Below, one piece after another: positions 1 to 9,800 of a stretch of DNA of 64,000 nt. The translations under genes were made by a program, and so were the position numbers. Origin of the DNA: an uncultured Anaerovibrio sp. (lineage in GTDB: Bacteria > Bacillota > Negativicutes > Selenomonadales > Selenomonadaceae); the NCBI GenBank assembly GCA_934196075.1, contig CAKPVW010000001.1, positions 1 to 64,000 of the forward strand. The letters run 5' to 3'. The notes below the pieces were generated by a model. It was not told where the DNA came from and did not search any database. It saw only the letters and a list, made by a program, of their open reading frames with translations. Each line of letters opens with the position of its first letter. The stretch's first letter is position 1.

Positions 1-410
1 AGACTCATATCTCCAACAATGACATTCCAAAGCTGAGGCATTTCATCAAGACTGGTCTTGCGCAAAAATCCTCCCAGCTTCGTTACTCTTGGGTCGTTGA
101 CCAATTTAAAATTGGCTTCCCATTCCTTCCGTGCTTCTGGATTTTTAGATAAATATTCCTCCAAAGCCTGTTGGGCATTTGGTATCATAGTCTGAAATTT
201 ATAACATTTAAATTCCTTACCATTCTGACCTATGCGCCTATGAGCAAAAATTACATCTCCCTTATTGTCTATGGCAACCAGCAAAGCTATTACCAGTAAA
301 AACGGCAACAAACACAGGCCGCCACTTACTGTAAATAACAAATCCAAGCCTCGTTTGACATAATCCTGACTTTGCTTTTTTTCTAATTCGCTTAATCCCA
401 TATTTCCCAT
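1..410 (-). CDS. Undecaprenyl-phosphate sugar phosphotransferase, N-terminal part (runs off window)
   Basis: Membrane-bound bacterial sugar transferase (WbaP/RfbP-like), which would move a sugar-1-phosphate onto undecaprenyl phosphate to start exopolysaccharide or O-antigen synthesis. About 136 residues are visible and the C-terminus lies beyond base 1. It has a short polar N-terminus, one hydrophobic segment at about residues 22-45, then the family landmarks RRIGQNGKEFKCYKFQTM and GGFLRKTSLDEMPQLWNV. The ATG at 410 has AGGAG five bases upstream, and a promoter lies at 462-490. The sugar specificity and the polysaccharide locus cannot be judged from this fragment. Confidence 0.85.
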   Translation of the reverse strand, partial: MGNMGLSELEKKQSQDYVKRGLDLLFTVSGGLCLLPFLLVIALLVAIDNKGDVIFAHRRIGQNGKEFKCYKFQTMIPNAQQALEEYLSKNPEARKEWEANFKLVNDPRVTKLGGFLRKTSLDEMPQLWNVIVGDMS

Positions 411-461
411 TTTTCTCCTATTTTTATCATTTGAGTTAACTTATAAAATATATCGCCTAAT

Positions 462-490
462 ATACTATCACAATTATCCATTGTATGCAA
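462..490 (-). promoter_or_regulatory. Sigma-A-type promoter of the sugar transferase gene
   Basis: On the minus strand a TTGCAT -35 (485-490) and TAGTAT -10 (462-467) are separated by 17 bases, about 50 bases before the start codon. Confidence 0.5.
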
Positions 491-544
491 GTTATCTATA
501 TCGTTTAAGTTAATAAGTCATATGGCATAGCTATTTTTTTGCAA

Positions 545-616
545 CAAAAAAACACTCGTAAATGATTTTATAACTCTTTTCTCAAAGAGAAAGAAGCAAA
601 AATCATTACGAGTGTG
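545..616 (-). terminator. Intrinsic terminator after agcS
   Basis: Long inverted repeat ACACTCGTAAATGATTTT / AAAATCATTACGAGTGT (one mismatch or bulge) around a loop of about 30 bases. On the minus strand it is followed by a run of seven T. It ends the agcS transcript and lies between agcS and the promoter of the sugar transferase. Confidence 0.75.
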
Positions 617-684
617 TAAAGTTTCCTATATATTTAATTGTGCACCAAATTTAGCTGACTATAGCTTCTATGGCGTACTATCTA

Positions 685-2052
685 TCAATTTTTTAGTTCC
701 TTAACTACCACTGCGCTAAGGGCAAAGAGAGCCAAGGCATTTGGTATTACCATCAGATTGTTAAACATATCTGCCAACTCCCATACCAAATCGTTGGAAA
801 GGCAGGAACCCATGAAAACAAATACTACGGCAACGCAGGAGAATATTTTGGCAGCTTTGGCCCCAAAAAGATAGGTAACATTTATCTTGGCAAAAAGATT
901 CCAACTGAGAATGGTGGAAAAGGCAAAGAACAGCAGGCTGACTGCTACAAAAACACTGGCTATGCCATGACCAAAAACAGTAGTAAAGGCCAGCTGTGCC
1001 ATATTGGTCTTGCTTACGCCTTCAGCTGCACCAGAAGCCAATACGCCGCCCTCAGTATACAAACCGGAAATAACCACTAGCGCTGTCAGAGTCAGCACCA
1101 CAAAGGTATCAATAAATACGCCTACCATAGCAATAACACCCTGATCATGAGGCTGTTTTACATGGGCCAGCGCATGGGCATGAGGCGTAGATCCCATACC
1201 TGCCTCGTTGGAGAACAAACCTCTCTTAGCACCCTGGCTGATAGCGGTCTTCAAGGCTGCACCCCAGCTGCCGCCAATAATAGCTTCAGGATTGAAGGCA
1301 TAATAGAAAATCATACCAAAGGCTTCTACCAGATGTTCCACGTTCATCAGCAACATAATCAAAGAGCCAGCAATGTAGATAAGAGCCATCAATGGAACCA
1401 GCTTTTCCGTAATAGCTGCAATACGCTTTACACCACCAAGGAATACAAAACCAGCCAAGGTAGCAATAACAATACCTACGCCCCAAGCAGGAACACCAAA
1501 AGCCAAAGAACTAGTTTCGCCAATGGAGTTGGACTGTACCATACAGCCCATAAAGCCCAGAGCCAAGGTGATAGCTACCGCAAAGCATACAGCCAATACT
1601 CGTCCCAAAGTTCCTGGGAAGGCCTTGTGAATATAATAAACAGGACCGCCATGATAGGTTCCATTAGGTTGCTTAACCCGTGTAACCTGAGCCAGTACAG
1701 CTTCGGCGTAAATGGTAGCCATACCAAAGAAAGCAATAATCCACATCCAGAAAATAGCACCAGGACCACCTGTGAGAATAGCACCGCAGGCACCTACAAT
1801 ATTACCAGTGCCCACCTGGGCTGCAATAGCAGTAGCCAGCGCCTGGAAAGAACTCATCTGGCCTTCCTTGGCCTTACCGTTAATGGAAAAATTACCAAAT
1901 ACTCTCCGCAGACCTTCACCAAAGCAGCGAATCTGCACGAATCTAGTACGAATACTGTAGAAAAGGCCTACACCCATCAGCAAAAACACCAAAATATAGT
2001 CAGACAAACAGGCGTTGATCGTCTGCACTATTGGCAACAAATCATTAAACAT
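685..2052 (-). CDS. agcS: Alanine/glycine:sodium symporter (AGCS family)
   Basis: Integral inner-membrane carrier of 455 residues that imports alanine or glycine with Na+. It shows the family-typical stretch VGTGNIVGACGAILTGGPGA near residue 82 and about ten hydrophobic membrane segments along the whole length, so it appears complete. The ATG at 2052 directly follows an in-frame TTG; a GGAGGT site lies about eleven bases upstream. The gene is alone in its transcription unit, behind a glycine riboswitch with terminator (2094-2330) and a near-consensus promoter. The riboswitch makes glycine the likely main substrate; glycine versus alanine preference cannot be read from the sequence. Confidence 0.93.
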   Translation of the reverse strand: MFNDLLPIVQTINACLSDYILVFLLMGVGLFYSIRTRFVQIRCFGEGLRRVFGNFSINGKAKEGQMSSFQALATAIAAQVGTGNIVGACGAILTGGPGAIFWMWIIAFFGMATIYAEAVLAQVTRVKQPNGTYHGGPVYYIHKAFPGTLGRVLAVCFAVAITLALGFMGCMVQSNSIGETSSLAFGVPAWGVGIVIATLAGFVFLGGVKRIAAITEKLVPLMALIYIAGSLIMLLMNVEHLVEAFGMIFYYAFNPEAIIGGSWGAALKTAISQGAKRGLFSNEAGMGSTPHAHALAHVKQPHDQGVIAMVGVFIDTFVVLTLTALVVISGLYTEGGVLASGAAEGVSKTNMAQLAFTTVFGHGIASVFVAVSLLFFAFSTILSWNLFAKINVTYLFGAKAAKIFSCVAVVFVFMGSCLSNDLVWELADMFNNLMVIPNALALFALSAVVVKELKN

Positions 2053-2093
2053 CAAAATAACCTACCTCCATTTAGCATAAAAATAATTGCACA

Positions 2094-2129
2094 AAAATAG
2101 GTGCTTCCACATAATACATGGAAAGCACC
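2094..2129 (-). terminator. Riboswitch expression-platform terminator before agcS
   Basis: Inverted repeat GGTGCTTTCCA / TGGAAGCACC followed on the minus strand by TATTTTTG, between the glycine aptamer and the agcS ribosome binding site. This is the expected position of a transcription attenuator. Confidence 0.75.
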
Positions 2130-2182
2130 CTGGAGTACAGCACCAAAAGCCACACAATGTAAATAAATCATCGCATCACCAT

Positions 2183-2330
2183 CAGCTCTGTCTTTTTACC
2201 TGAGAGATTCGATAGTCTGCGGTCAAAAACCATCATACCATCTTGCACCTTCGGTACCCACTCTGTTGCAGATATCACAGCTGTCTGCAAGCCTATGGGA
2301 TTCTCCAGAGTTTCCTCCACCACCAGTCTT
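2183..2330 (-). promoter_or_regulatory. Glycine riboswitch (single full aptamer)
   Basis: On the minus strand the leader carries conserved blocks of the gcvT glycine riboswitch in order: ACTCTGGAGA (about 2302-2312), CCGAAGGTGCAA (2242-2253) and TCTCTCAGG...ACAGAG (2186-2208). Only one full aptamer is visible, so it looks like the singlet form; the 30-40 bases on its 5' side might be a degenerate ghost partner. The position upstream of an AGCS symporter is a well-known glycine-riboswitch context. Confidence 0.85.
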
Positions 2331-2372
2331 TCGTTCAATTCTAATGGCTTCCTAGGAAATGTCAGTAATGTC

Positions 2373-2401
2373 ATTATACGGCAAAACTATCTATTGGTCA
2401 A
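2373..2401 (-). promoter_or_regulatory. Promoter of the riboswitch-agcS unit
   Basis: Minus-strand TTGACC (2396-2401), 17-base spacer, TATAAT (2373-2378), about 40 bases upstream of the glycine aptamer. Confidence 0.75.
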
Positions 2402-2422
2402 GGACATTTATACATTTTTAAG

Positions 2423-2460
2423 GAAAAATCAGCAAAAACATGATTCTGTCCTTGCTGATT
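2423..2460 (-). terminator. Terminator after coaBC
   Basis: Minus-strand stem AATCAGCAA / TTGCTGATT followed by a T-rich tail, just downstream of the coaBC stop and just upstream of the agcS promoter. Confidence 0.65.
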
Positions 2461-2477
2461 GCCTTTTTAGCCATATT

Positions 2478-3737
2478 TTATTTATTTTGCTGATAGATTT
2501 TCATAACATGGTTCAGGATAATATAGGCCAAATCCTTCTTGCTCATAAGAGGCAATTCCTCTATAGATCCATCCCGCTTCAACAGCTTGATCAGATTGGT
2601 ATCTACATTGAAGCCTGCCTGGGGCCTGGACACATCATTGGCCACAATCATATCCAGATTTTTCTTCTCCAGCTTGCTTTGGGCATACTGAATCAGATTC
2701 TGGGTTTCCGCAGCAAAGCCTACCAATATCTGGCCTTTTTGCTTTTTCTGACCTAGCTCCTTGAGAATGTCAGGATTTTTCTCCAAAACCAGAGTCAATT
2801 CCTCGTCATTCTTTTTTATCTTGTGATCAGCCACATTCTTCACACGATAATCTGCTACTGCAGCAGCTTTGATGACAATCTGACTTTGGGGAAAATTTTC
2901 CAGCACCAGCCTGCGCATATCTCTAGCAGCTTCAATTTTGAAAAAATTTGTCCCTGCTGGCGGTGTCAAAGCTGATGGGCCGGAAATAAGCGTAACCTCT
3001 GCGCCCAAATCCCGGGCAGCCTCGGCAATGGCATAACCCATTTTGCCACTGGAGCGATTGCCAATATATCTAACAGGATCTATAGGCTCTCTAGTGCCAG
3101 CTGCGGTTACCAGAATATTTAGACCGCTAAAGTCCAACCCTTCAGCCAGCTTCTGCCGAAAGTCAATTTCATTTGTCTCAAAAGGCGTCTTACCTGTGGA
3201 AAAGAAATCCGCCAACACCTCCACCAGCTCCTGCGGCTCTGGCATTCTGCCTACACCACTGGTACCACAGGCCAAATGACCTGCTGCCGGCTGGATAATA
3301 TGATAGCCCTGCTTCTGCAAAATGTGAATATTCTGTTGAGTAACAGGATTTTCATACATATTGGTATTCATAGCTGGAGCAATGAATATAGGTGCTTTGG
3401 TAGCCAGCAAAGTGGTTGTCAGCATATCATCTGCCAAACCGCAGGCGCATTTGGCAATAATATTGGCTGTAGCCGGAGCTATCAGAACCACATCCGCCAA
3501 TTGAGCCAAAGCGATATGCTCCACATCGTATTGGTGGATTTCCTGCCACATAGAAGTGACCACAGGATTGCCACTCATTTCCCGCATAGCAGTTTCTGTA
3601 ACAAAATTCTGGGCCCCTTTGGTGAGAATAACATGAACATTAGCTCCCTGCTTGCGGAGACGGCTAACCAAATCCACACATTTGTAGGCTGCAATGCCGC
3701 CTGTTACTCCCAAAATAATATTTTTATCTTTTAGCAT
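2478..3737 (-). CDS. coaBC: Bifunctional phosphopantothenoylcysteine decarboxylase / synthetase
   Basis: Two consecutive steps of coenzyme A synthesis in one cytoplasmic protein of 419 residues, the usual full length. The N-terminal CoaC flavoprotein half shows GVTGGIAAYK at the start, the PAMNTNMY motif and the CGTSGVGRMPEP active-site loop. The C-terminal CoaB half begins near residue 190 with NILVTAAGTREPIDPVR and contains NRSSGKMG and HKIKK. It is the last gene of the yicC-remA-gmk-rpoZ-coaBC unit, fifteen bases after rpoZ, and a terminator follows. Confidence 0.96.
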   Translation of the reverse strand: MLKDKNIILGVTGGIAAYKCVDLVSRLRKQGANVHVILTKGAQNFVTETAMREMSGNPVVTSMWQEIHQYDVEHIALAQLADVVLIAPATANIIAKCACGLADDMLTTTLLATKAPIFIAPAMNTNMYENPVTQQNIHILQKQGYHIIQPAAGHLACGTSGVGRMPEPQELVEVLADFFSTGKTPFETNEIDFRQKLAEGLDFSGLNILVTAAGTREPIDPVRYIGNRSSGKMGYAIAEAARDLGAEVTLISGPSALTPPAGTNFFKIEAARDMRRLVLENFPQSQIVIKAAAVADYRVKNVADHKIKKNDEELTLVLEKNPDILKELGQKKQKGQILVGFAAETQNLIQYAQSKLEKKNLDMIVANDVSRPQAGFNVDTNLIKLLKRDGSIEELPLMSKKDLAYIILNHVMKIYQQNK

Positions 3738-3752
3738 AGCTCTGTCCTATGA

Positions 3753-3986
3753 TTATTTAATACCGCTGTTAAGACGCTTGTAGGTAATCTTGCCCTCGTA
3801 AATCTCCTCCATGGCATTGGTTACATCACGGGTAGAGGTTCTCTCAGCAGTAACAGGATGACTGTTGTCCATAATATCACGAGCCCGCTTGGCAGCCAAG
3901 GTTACCAAGGTGTAGCGGCTGTCTACCAACGGTGTCAGCTGATCCAGATTTGGGGTTACAATATTGGTAATGGTATTTTTGCTCAT
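3753..3986 (-). CDS. rpoZ: RNA polymerase omega subunit
   Basis: Small RNA polymerase subunit that helps assemble the beta-prime subunit. The chosen start (MSKNTI) gives 77 residues. Its ATG overlaps the gmk stop codon by one base (TAATG), with AAGGAG about ten bases upstream inside gmk. The segment RYTLVTLAAKRARDIM matches the omega core. The gmk-rpoZ-coaBC order is standard in Firmicutes and the overlap suggests translational coupling. Confidence 0.93.
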   Translation of the reverse strand: MSKNTITNIVTPNLDQLTPLVDSRYTLVTLAAKRARDIMDNSHPVTAERTSTRDVTNAMEEIYEGKITYKRLNSGIK

Positions 3987-4603
3987 TATTTGTGCTCCTT
4001 CCACACCTGCAATGTCTTTAGCAGGCTCTCATTCAAATCACTGCGATGATGCTCAGCCTCAATAATATTGGCTATCGTATCCTGAGCATCCTCTACCTTG
4101 TCATTTACTACCACATAGCGATATTTGGTAGCCAACTTAATTTCATCTACGGCAGCCCCCAAACGGCGATGCAAACTTTCCTCTGTTTCAGTTCCTCTGC
4201 CCTTAAGGCGGGCAGCCAACTCCTCTAAGGATGGAGGCAATAGGAAAATAAACAAACCCTCAGGCATAACCTTCATTACATTCAGGGCACCCTGAGTATC
4301 TATTTCCAGCAGTATATCCTCACCAGCCTCCAGTCTGTCCAGAACCTTCTGCTTTGGTGTACCATAAAAATTGCCATAAACCTCGGCCCATTCCAGCAGC
4401 TGATCCTGCTCAATCATTTCCTGAAATTTTTCCTTGGTGTAAAAATAATAATTTACGCCATCCTGCTCCCCCGGTCTTGGCTGACGGGTAGTGGCAGATA
4501 TAGAGTAGGAAATCTCTGGATGCTTTTGGCGCAGCAAATCACAGACAGTTCCCTTGCCGGTACCTGAAGGACCGGAAATCAATATTAATAATCCTTTGCG
4601 CAT
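3986..4603 (-). CDS. gmk: Guanylate kinase
   Basis: Phosphorylates GMP to GDP with ATP. 205 residues, normal length. The P-loop GPSGTGKGT is at about residues 11-19, followed by the GMP-binding stretch SISATTRQPRPGEQDGVNY and the lid region ERLKGRGTE-like (here ARLKGRGTETEESL). A GAGGAGG ribosome binding site precedes ATG 4603. It lies five bases after remA and overlaps rpoZ by one base. Confidence 0.97.
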   Translation of the reverse strand: MRKGLLILISGPSGTGKGTVCDLLRQKHPEISYSISATTRQPRPGEQDGVNYYFYTKEKFQEMIEQDQLLEWAEVYGNFYGTPKQKVLDRLEAGEDILLEIDTQGALNVMKVMPEGLFIFLLPPSLEELAARLKGRGTETEESLHRRLGAAVDEIKLATKYRYVVVNDKVEDAQDTIANIIEAEHHRSDLNESLLKTLQVWKEHK

Positions 4604-4607
4604 CTTC

Positions 4608-4853
4608 TCAGGCCTCCTCAGTCATACGATGGGACATAGTATCAGGCTGAACAGCAGAAAGTATAATATAGCCGCTGTCTGTAATAACCACCGCCCGGGT
4701 ACGTCTGCCATAGGTAGCATCAATCAGCTGATACCTATCTCTGGCATCCTGTATCAAACGCTTGATAGGAGCTGATTCCGGACTAACAATAGCCACGATA
4801 CGATTGGCAGAAACCACATTGCCAAAGCCAATATTCAGCAGCTTTATTTCCAT
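4608..4853 (-). CDS. remA: RemA/DUF370-family regulatory protein
   Basis: 81-residue protein of the DUF370 family. In Bacillus subtilis RemA is a DNA-binding regulator of biofilm-matrix and osmoprotection genes. Here the sequence [14 protein letters not shown] followed by [14 protein letters not shown] and [17 protein letters not shown] covers the whole family. AAGGGGG lies before ATG 4853. The position between yicC and gmk is the conserved Firmicutes arrangement. Which genes it controls in this organism is unknown. Confidence 0.9.
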   Translation of the reverse strand: MEIKLLNIGFGNVVSANRIVAIVSPESAPIKRLIQDARDRYQLIDATYGRRTRAVVITDSGYIILSAVQPDTMSHRMTEEA

Positions 4854-4871
4854 AAACGGAACCCCCTTTGG

Positions 4872-5750
4872 CTATTCAATATTCTGAATCTGCTCTCGAA
4901 TTTTTTCAATTTCACTTTTGACATCGACCACAAACTGGGCTGCGCCAGCTGAATTAGCCTTGGAGGCTACCGTATTGATTTCCCGATTCATTTCCTGAAT
5001 CAAAAAATCCAGCTTTCGGCCCACTGGCTCTCCAGCCGTAATAATCTGACGGAACTGGTCAAAATGACTCCTTAGCCGTACAGTTTCCTCTGTGTAGTTC
5101 ACCTTGTCTGTAAAGAGAGCTACCTCCTGAATCATGCGGCTTTGGTCAATATCCTCCTTGGCCAAATATTCTGTCAATAGATTTTCCAAACGCTGACGGT
5201 AAGCGGCCACAATCTCCGGTGCCAACTTTTCCAGCTCTCCTACAAAATTCTCCAAGGTAGCTATCCGAGCCAGCAAATCCCGCTGAATATTCTGTCCCTC
5301 AGTCTCCCGCATGGCTACAAAGCTCTGCAATGCCTGCTCCAAAGCATTCATCAGTACAGGCTGGGCAGAGTCCAAATCTGCATTTTCCTCATTCAGCTTC
5401 AGTACATCAGGGTAGCTGGCAATCTGAGCCGCCGTTACTGGTGCTGACAGCTTCAGCTGACTGCTAATCTCCTGCAGAGCCTGTCCATAGGCAGCAGCCA
5501 AGCCTCTATCAACCTTTACTGTTACGGCCTTGTCCCGCAAATCCTGAAAACGTATGTTGATATCCAGCTTGCCTCTAGAAGCATATTCCTTAATCTTTTT
5601 CGTCAGCTGGCTCTCAAACATATTCATGCAATATGGCATATGATAATTGGTTTCCAAAAACCGCTGATTTACAGCCTTTATTTCAATATGTACCTTGAAA
5701 TCAGCAGTCTCTGCATCCCCGGCACCAAAGCCGGTCATACTCTTAATCAT
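4872..5750 (-). CDS. yicC: YicC-family endoribonuclease
   Basis: 292-residue member of the YicC family, described in E. coli as an endoribonuclease. It starts with the conserved MIKSMTGFGAG and ends with the conserved C-terminal domain (RKLDFLIQEMNREINTVASK, then EIEKIREQIQNIE). It is the first gene of the remA-gmk-rpoZ-coaBC unit, with a promoter at 5787-5816 and AGAGGA before the ATG. The protein is complete and unremarkable. Confidence 0.92.
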   Translation of the reverse strand: MIKSMTGFGAGDAETADFKVHIEIKAVNQRFLETNYHMPYCMNMFESQLTKKIKEYASRGKLDINIRFQDLRDKAVTVKVDRGLAAAYGQALQEISSQLKLSAPVTAAQIASYPDVLKLNEENADLDSAQPVLMNALEQALQSFVAMRETEGQNIQRDLLARIATLENFVGELEKLAPEIVAAYRQRLENLLTEYLAKEDIDQSRMIQEVALFTDKVNYTEETVRLRSHFDQFRQIITAGEPVGRKLDFLIQEMNREINTVASKANSAGAAQFVVDVKSEIEKIREQIQNIE

Positions 5751-5786
5751 GGATAAGTCCTCTTCTTTACAAAATTTAGCCTATAT

Positions 5787-5816
5787 ATTATATCACTAAA
5801 TAACAGCAACATTCAA
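5787..5816 (-). promoter_or_regulatory. Promoter of the yicC-coaBC operon
   Basis: Minus-strand TTGAAT (5811-5816), 18-base spacer, TATAAT (5787-5792), about 35 bases before the yicC ATG. Confidence 0.6.
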
Positions 5817-5837
5817 CTTGCCAATGAAAAACCATCT

Positions 5838-6686
5838 TTAGGCCTTGATTTCGTAGGTACCTGTATAAACTTCCAACGCTGGGCCTGTCATATAAAGATG
5901 ATTATCATCTGCCCACTCTACCACCAGCTTACCACCATCCAGCTGGATTTCAGCCTTGCGGTCAGCCAAATCATTCAAAACCGCTGCAGTCAAGGTTGCA
6001 CAGGAGCCAGTACCGCAAGCCAGGGTAACGGCTGCCCCCCGCTCCCATACTCTCATGCGGAGATGCTGACGATCCAAAACCTGCACAAATTCCGTATTGG
6101 TCTTGCGGGGGAATTTCTCGTGTATTTCAAAGGAATGACCAATTTCAAAAATAGGGAAATTCTCTGCATCCTCTACAAACACCACACAATGAGGGTTGCC
6201 CATAGATACACAGGTCATTTTGAAATTCTGTCCCTCCACCTGAATATCCTCATTTACCACTCTGTTCATGCCGTAGCCAGCCACAGGGATTTTATCGCCC
6301 TCCAGAATAGGCTCTCCCATATCCACCTGAATCATGGAAATGACATTATTTTCCTTAATGATTTTTGGCACTAGAATACCTGCCCCTGTTTCCACCGTAA
6401 ATTCATCGTTTTTTACATAACCCATTTCATAAACATAGCGGGCAAAACAGCGAATGCCGTTACCGCACATTTCTGCTTCGCTGCCATCGGCATTAATAAT
6501 CCGCATGCGAATATCTGCCTTGTCAGAAGGCAGTACCAGCAAAATACCATCCGCCCCAATGCCGTAGTGGCGGTCGCAGATTTCTTTGGCCCAATCTACC
6601 GTGGCTATATAGGCAGGATTTTTCAAGCAATCTGCCATAACAAAATCATTACCTGTTCCCTGCCATTTGCTAAATTCAAATTTCAT
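5838..6686 (-). CDS. dapF: Diaminopimelate epimerase
   Basis: Converts LL- to meso-diaminopimelate for lysine and peptidoglycan synthesis, without a cofactor. 282 residues. Both catalytic cysteines are visible: MCGNGIRCFARY (about residue 74) and the second in LACGTGSCAT (about residue 225). The N-terminal KWQGTGNDFVM is typical. AAGGAG precedes ATG 6686. A 130-base gap separates it from the dynamin gene upstream, and that gap carries one copy of the repeat described under 6792-6822. Confidence 0.96.
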   Translation of the reverse strand: MKFEFSKWQGTGNDFVMADCLKNPAYIATVDWAKEICDRHYGIGADGILLVLPSDKADIRMRIINADGSEAEMCGNGIRCFARYVYEMGYVKNDEFTVETGAGILVPKIIKENNVISMIQVDMGEPILEGDKIPVAGYGMNRVVNEDIQVEGQNFKMTCVSMGNPHCVVFVEDAENFPIFEIGHSFEIHEKFPRKTNTEFVQVLDRQHLRMRVWERGAAVTLACGTGSCATLTAAVLNDLADRKAEIQLDGGKLVVEWADDNHLYMTGPALEVYTGTYEIKA

Positions 6687-6820
6687 AATTCATTCACTCC
6701 TTGGGCACTACAGCCCCATACTATTCAATGTAACCATCTAGCCCTACATAGGGAATAGGGCATAATAATCGCCAAAATCTATCATCCCCTTCACCTATAT
6801 GGGAAATATGAGACACCCGT
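6687..6820. other. Intergenic region with hairpin and repeat copy
   Basis: It holds a copy of the 'TAACGAGGTGTC' repeat next to the dynamin stop codon, plus a GCCCTA / TAGGGC hairpin (about 6740-6762) upstream of dapF. No clear -35/-10 pair for dapF was recognised. Confidence 0.4.
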
Positions 6821-6822
6821 TT
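6792..6822 (-). repeat. Short intergenic repeat, copy 1
   Basis: Minus strand: AACGGGTGTCTCATATTTCC then CATATAGGTGA, beginning at the dynamin stop codon. The core TGTCYCATRTTTCCCA...ATAGGTGA is shared with copy 2 (22717-22752). Confidence 0.5.
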
Positions 6823-9800
6823 AACCTAATTGCTTCTGAATATCCAGCAGGATTTCTACTGGCACCTGCCCTTCCAAAGCAGCTCTGCTGACGGCGAAAT
6901 TTTCTGCCAAACGAATTTGGAAGCGCTCCTTTACCTGGGCAAATACCTCTGCCACGGCTCTGTCCATCTCCTGAGACATCATTTCCTGCTGTTGAGACAG
7001 ATAGGCATCAGCCAATGGATGCAGTAATTTCTCCAGGGCATCTGCCATTTCCCGACTGGCCCCGCCTTCAAAGAAATCCTTAGGATTCTTATAAATATTC
7101 AGGGCCGATTGGAAATATTTCCCCTCTACCTGCTGAAAAGCTGAGGCAAATTCCAAATTACAGCTATAAATCGCCTCCTGAGTAGAAATAGGCAGTTCTC
7201 CGCTGATTTCCCGCAATTTGTCATTTATCTGCTGCTGCAGCTTCACACCTTGCTTCTGGAGGAATTTTTCCAACCGCAAACTGGTAGCCCGCAGCTCCTG
7301 AGCAAAGTCAAAGCCCATACTGTTGAGAAGCTCCCCTAGAGCCTTATGCAGCATTTGGGCACTATTTCCCTTTTTCTGCAAGGTAGCTGGATTAAAGGAC
7401 TCCCGATAGAAATCCATATAGCGGATAAATACCCGCTGATTGACATAATAAATCAATTCCTGCAGTTCCTGTTGCTGACGATGGGACATATCCCTTATAT
7501 CCAAATCAGCTAGAAGCTTATCTGCCTGAGACTGCTGCTTTATCAGCTCCTGAAGGCGCTGCTGCTTTTCCAGCTCATTGCCCTGACTCAGAACAATAAG
7601 CTCTGCCAAACGCTCCTGAGCCAATTTGTATTCTCCAGCTGCGGCATTAACCGCAATCTCTGTCAGCTCATGGAAAACAAAATTGTAAAATGCCTCCTCA
7701 AAGGCAAAGCCCTGCTTCTGTCCAGCCTGTTTACTTTTGAGGATTTCCTGACTAGAAAGGCCAAACATTCTAGGATGGCCTACCCCAAATTTCTGAAGCT
7801 GGTCCGCCACATAATCAATAACCCCCTGAGCCTCCTGCTGATTCTCCGCCAAATCAATGGCATTGACAATAAAGAACATCTTGTCCAAGGCAAAGGAATC
7901 CTTCACACGGCCCAATTGAATCAAAAACTCTCTATCCGCCCGGCTAAAGGCATGATTGTAATAGGTAACAAACAGCACCACATCAGATTGACGGATATAA
8001 TTAAAGGACAAATTGGTATGGCGGGCATTGATGGAATCTGCCCCCGGCGTATCTACCAGTGTAATCCCCAATCTGGTAAGCTGGCAATCATAATAAACTT
8101 CCAGCCAATCCACAAAGCAGGATTTTTCCTCCTGAGCCGCATAGGCGCCAAAATCCTCCAGCTGACATCTAAGTTCCTGGCCCAGATGTTCAAAGGCAGC
8201 TGGCAAGCCCTGCAAAAATGCTCTCAGGAAGGATTTTTCCCGCTGACGATCGTTGCTATCATCCTCCAAAGCTATCCCAGCCTGCTTCTCAGCCTCTGCT
8301 ATACTTTTCCCCTGCAGCTCAAAGGCTCCCAAAGCACGGTTAACATCAGCCAACAGCATGGCCTCATCCTTCAGCTTCACCACCACGGTACCATGAGGAT
8401 GGCTTTCATCCACAGGACAGATTTTGTTAATGGCTGCTGTAGTTGGATTGGGAGATACTGGCAAAAGGCCCTCTCCCAGCAAGGAATTGGCAAAGGAGGA
8501 TTTGCCAGCACTAAAGGCACCAAAAAGAGTTACCATAAAGCCTTTATTATCCAATCGCTGGGCCCGCTCCTCCAGCTCACCAGCCAATTTGCTCAACATA
8601 GGAATATGCTGTATCAAATTACTGGCCTGACGAAGCTTGCCACCCCAATAATTTAAAGTATCATGGCCTGAGGTGTTGTCCTGAATCATGGTTTGGGAAT
8701 GGTTCCCAGTCTCTTGACCAGCCTGCGAATTTAACTTGTCATCCTTAGCCAGAGTTATAGCTTCCGGATTTGCTTCTAGAGAATTTATATCCTCCTGGAA
8801 TTTATCCCCCTCACAGGCAGGTGGAACAATTTCCTCCTCCAAAACTTCTATTTGGAAAACATCCTGCCAATTTGCCGGCAATTTGTCCACATTCTGTAAC
8901 TGGCGCAGCTCCTGAGCCTGAGCTTGGGACATATCTTCTGCCTGCTTCAACAGTTCCCAAGCCTGAGCATATTCCGCCATTCCAGCCAGCTGTCTTTCGA
9001 TTTCCTCGGCTCTAGCCTTGTTACGCTGTTCCAGCAAAGCAGCTGCCTTCTCCTTATAGAAACAACAAAAGCGTCTGGCTACTGCCTTGGTGCCCTCAGC
9101 AAAATTGGCTGTATAATTCATAACATAGGTGCCATCCTGAGTCAGCTTGGCTCCTGAGCGCATGGCTTCTGTCAAAAGTTCCTCAGGAGGCAGAATTTCC
9201 ATCTGCTCCACATAGGCCAACAAATCCGGCTGATCAATATGATGCTGGCGGGTAAAATCCACCAGATAGTTTTTGATATGCCAGCCCAACTGGGTTTTAG
9301 CCTTTTCACTGGCATCGGCAAAAAATACCTGACGGCGCCTCTCTACCTCAGCCATAGTTTTCTTGCCACGGCTAAAAAAGCCTACCTTGAAATCAGGCTG
9401 ACAAGCCTCTAGATAATCCCGAGCTAAATCCCTCGTAGAAGTAGGCATCAGATAAGCATTATCCATAATCTTGGCCACCGCTCCATCCAGTTCTGGCTCC
9501 CAGTCCTGCTGCAATTGGAGCTTTTCTTGCTGCAGGCGGAAATAATCCTGCCGCAGCTGTTTTTCTCTTTCAGGCTCCAGCTTTTCCAGCACCTTGATGG
9601 CATCTGCTATCTTTTCCTGTCCCTGCTGGAATTGCTCTTGCTGATACTCCTGCAAAATCTTGTGCAGGGAAGCCTCTGTTGAGCTTAGCAAAGTCTTTTG
9701 CCTATTGGCAATCTGCTCTTGCAGCATCTGCTGCAGCTGGACAAATTGATTGCCGGGACAATCTGGATAGCGAAGGGAGGTGAAATAAATACCTGCCGGC

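Noticed and set aside
1147..2100. 317-residue plus-strand reading frame
   Set aside because: It lies antisense to agcS, has low-complexity composition unlike a protein and no ribosome binding site; agcS is clearly the real gene.
2168..2374. 68-residue minus-strand reading frame in the agcS leader
   Set aside because: It coincides with the glycine riboswitch; conserved RNA motifs explain the sequence.
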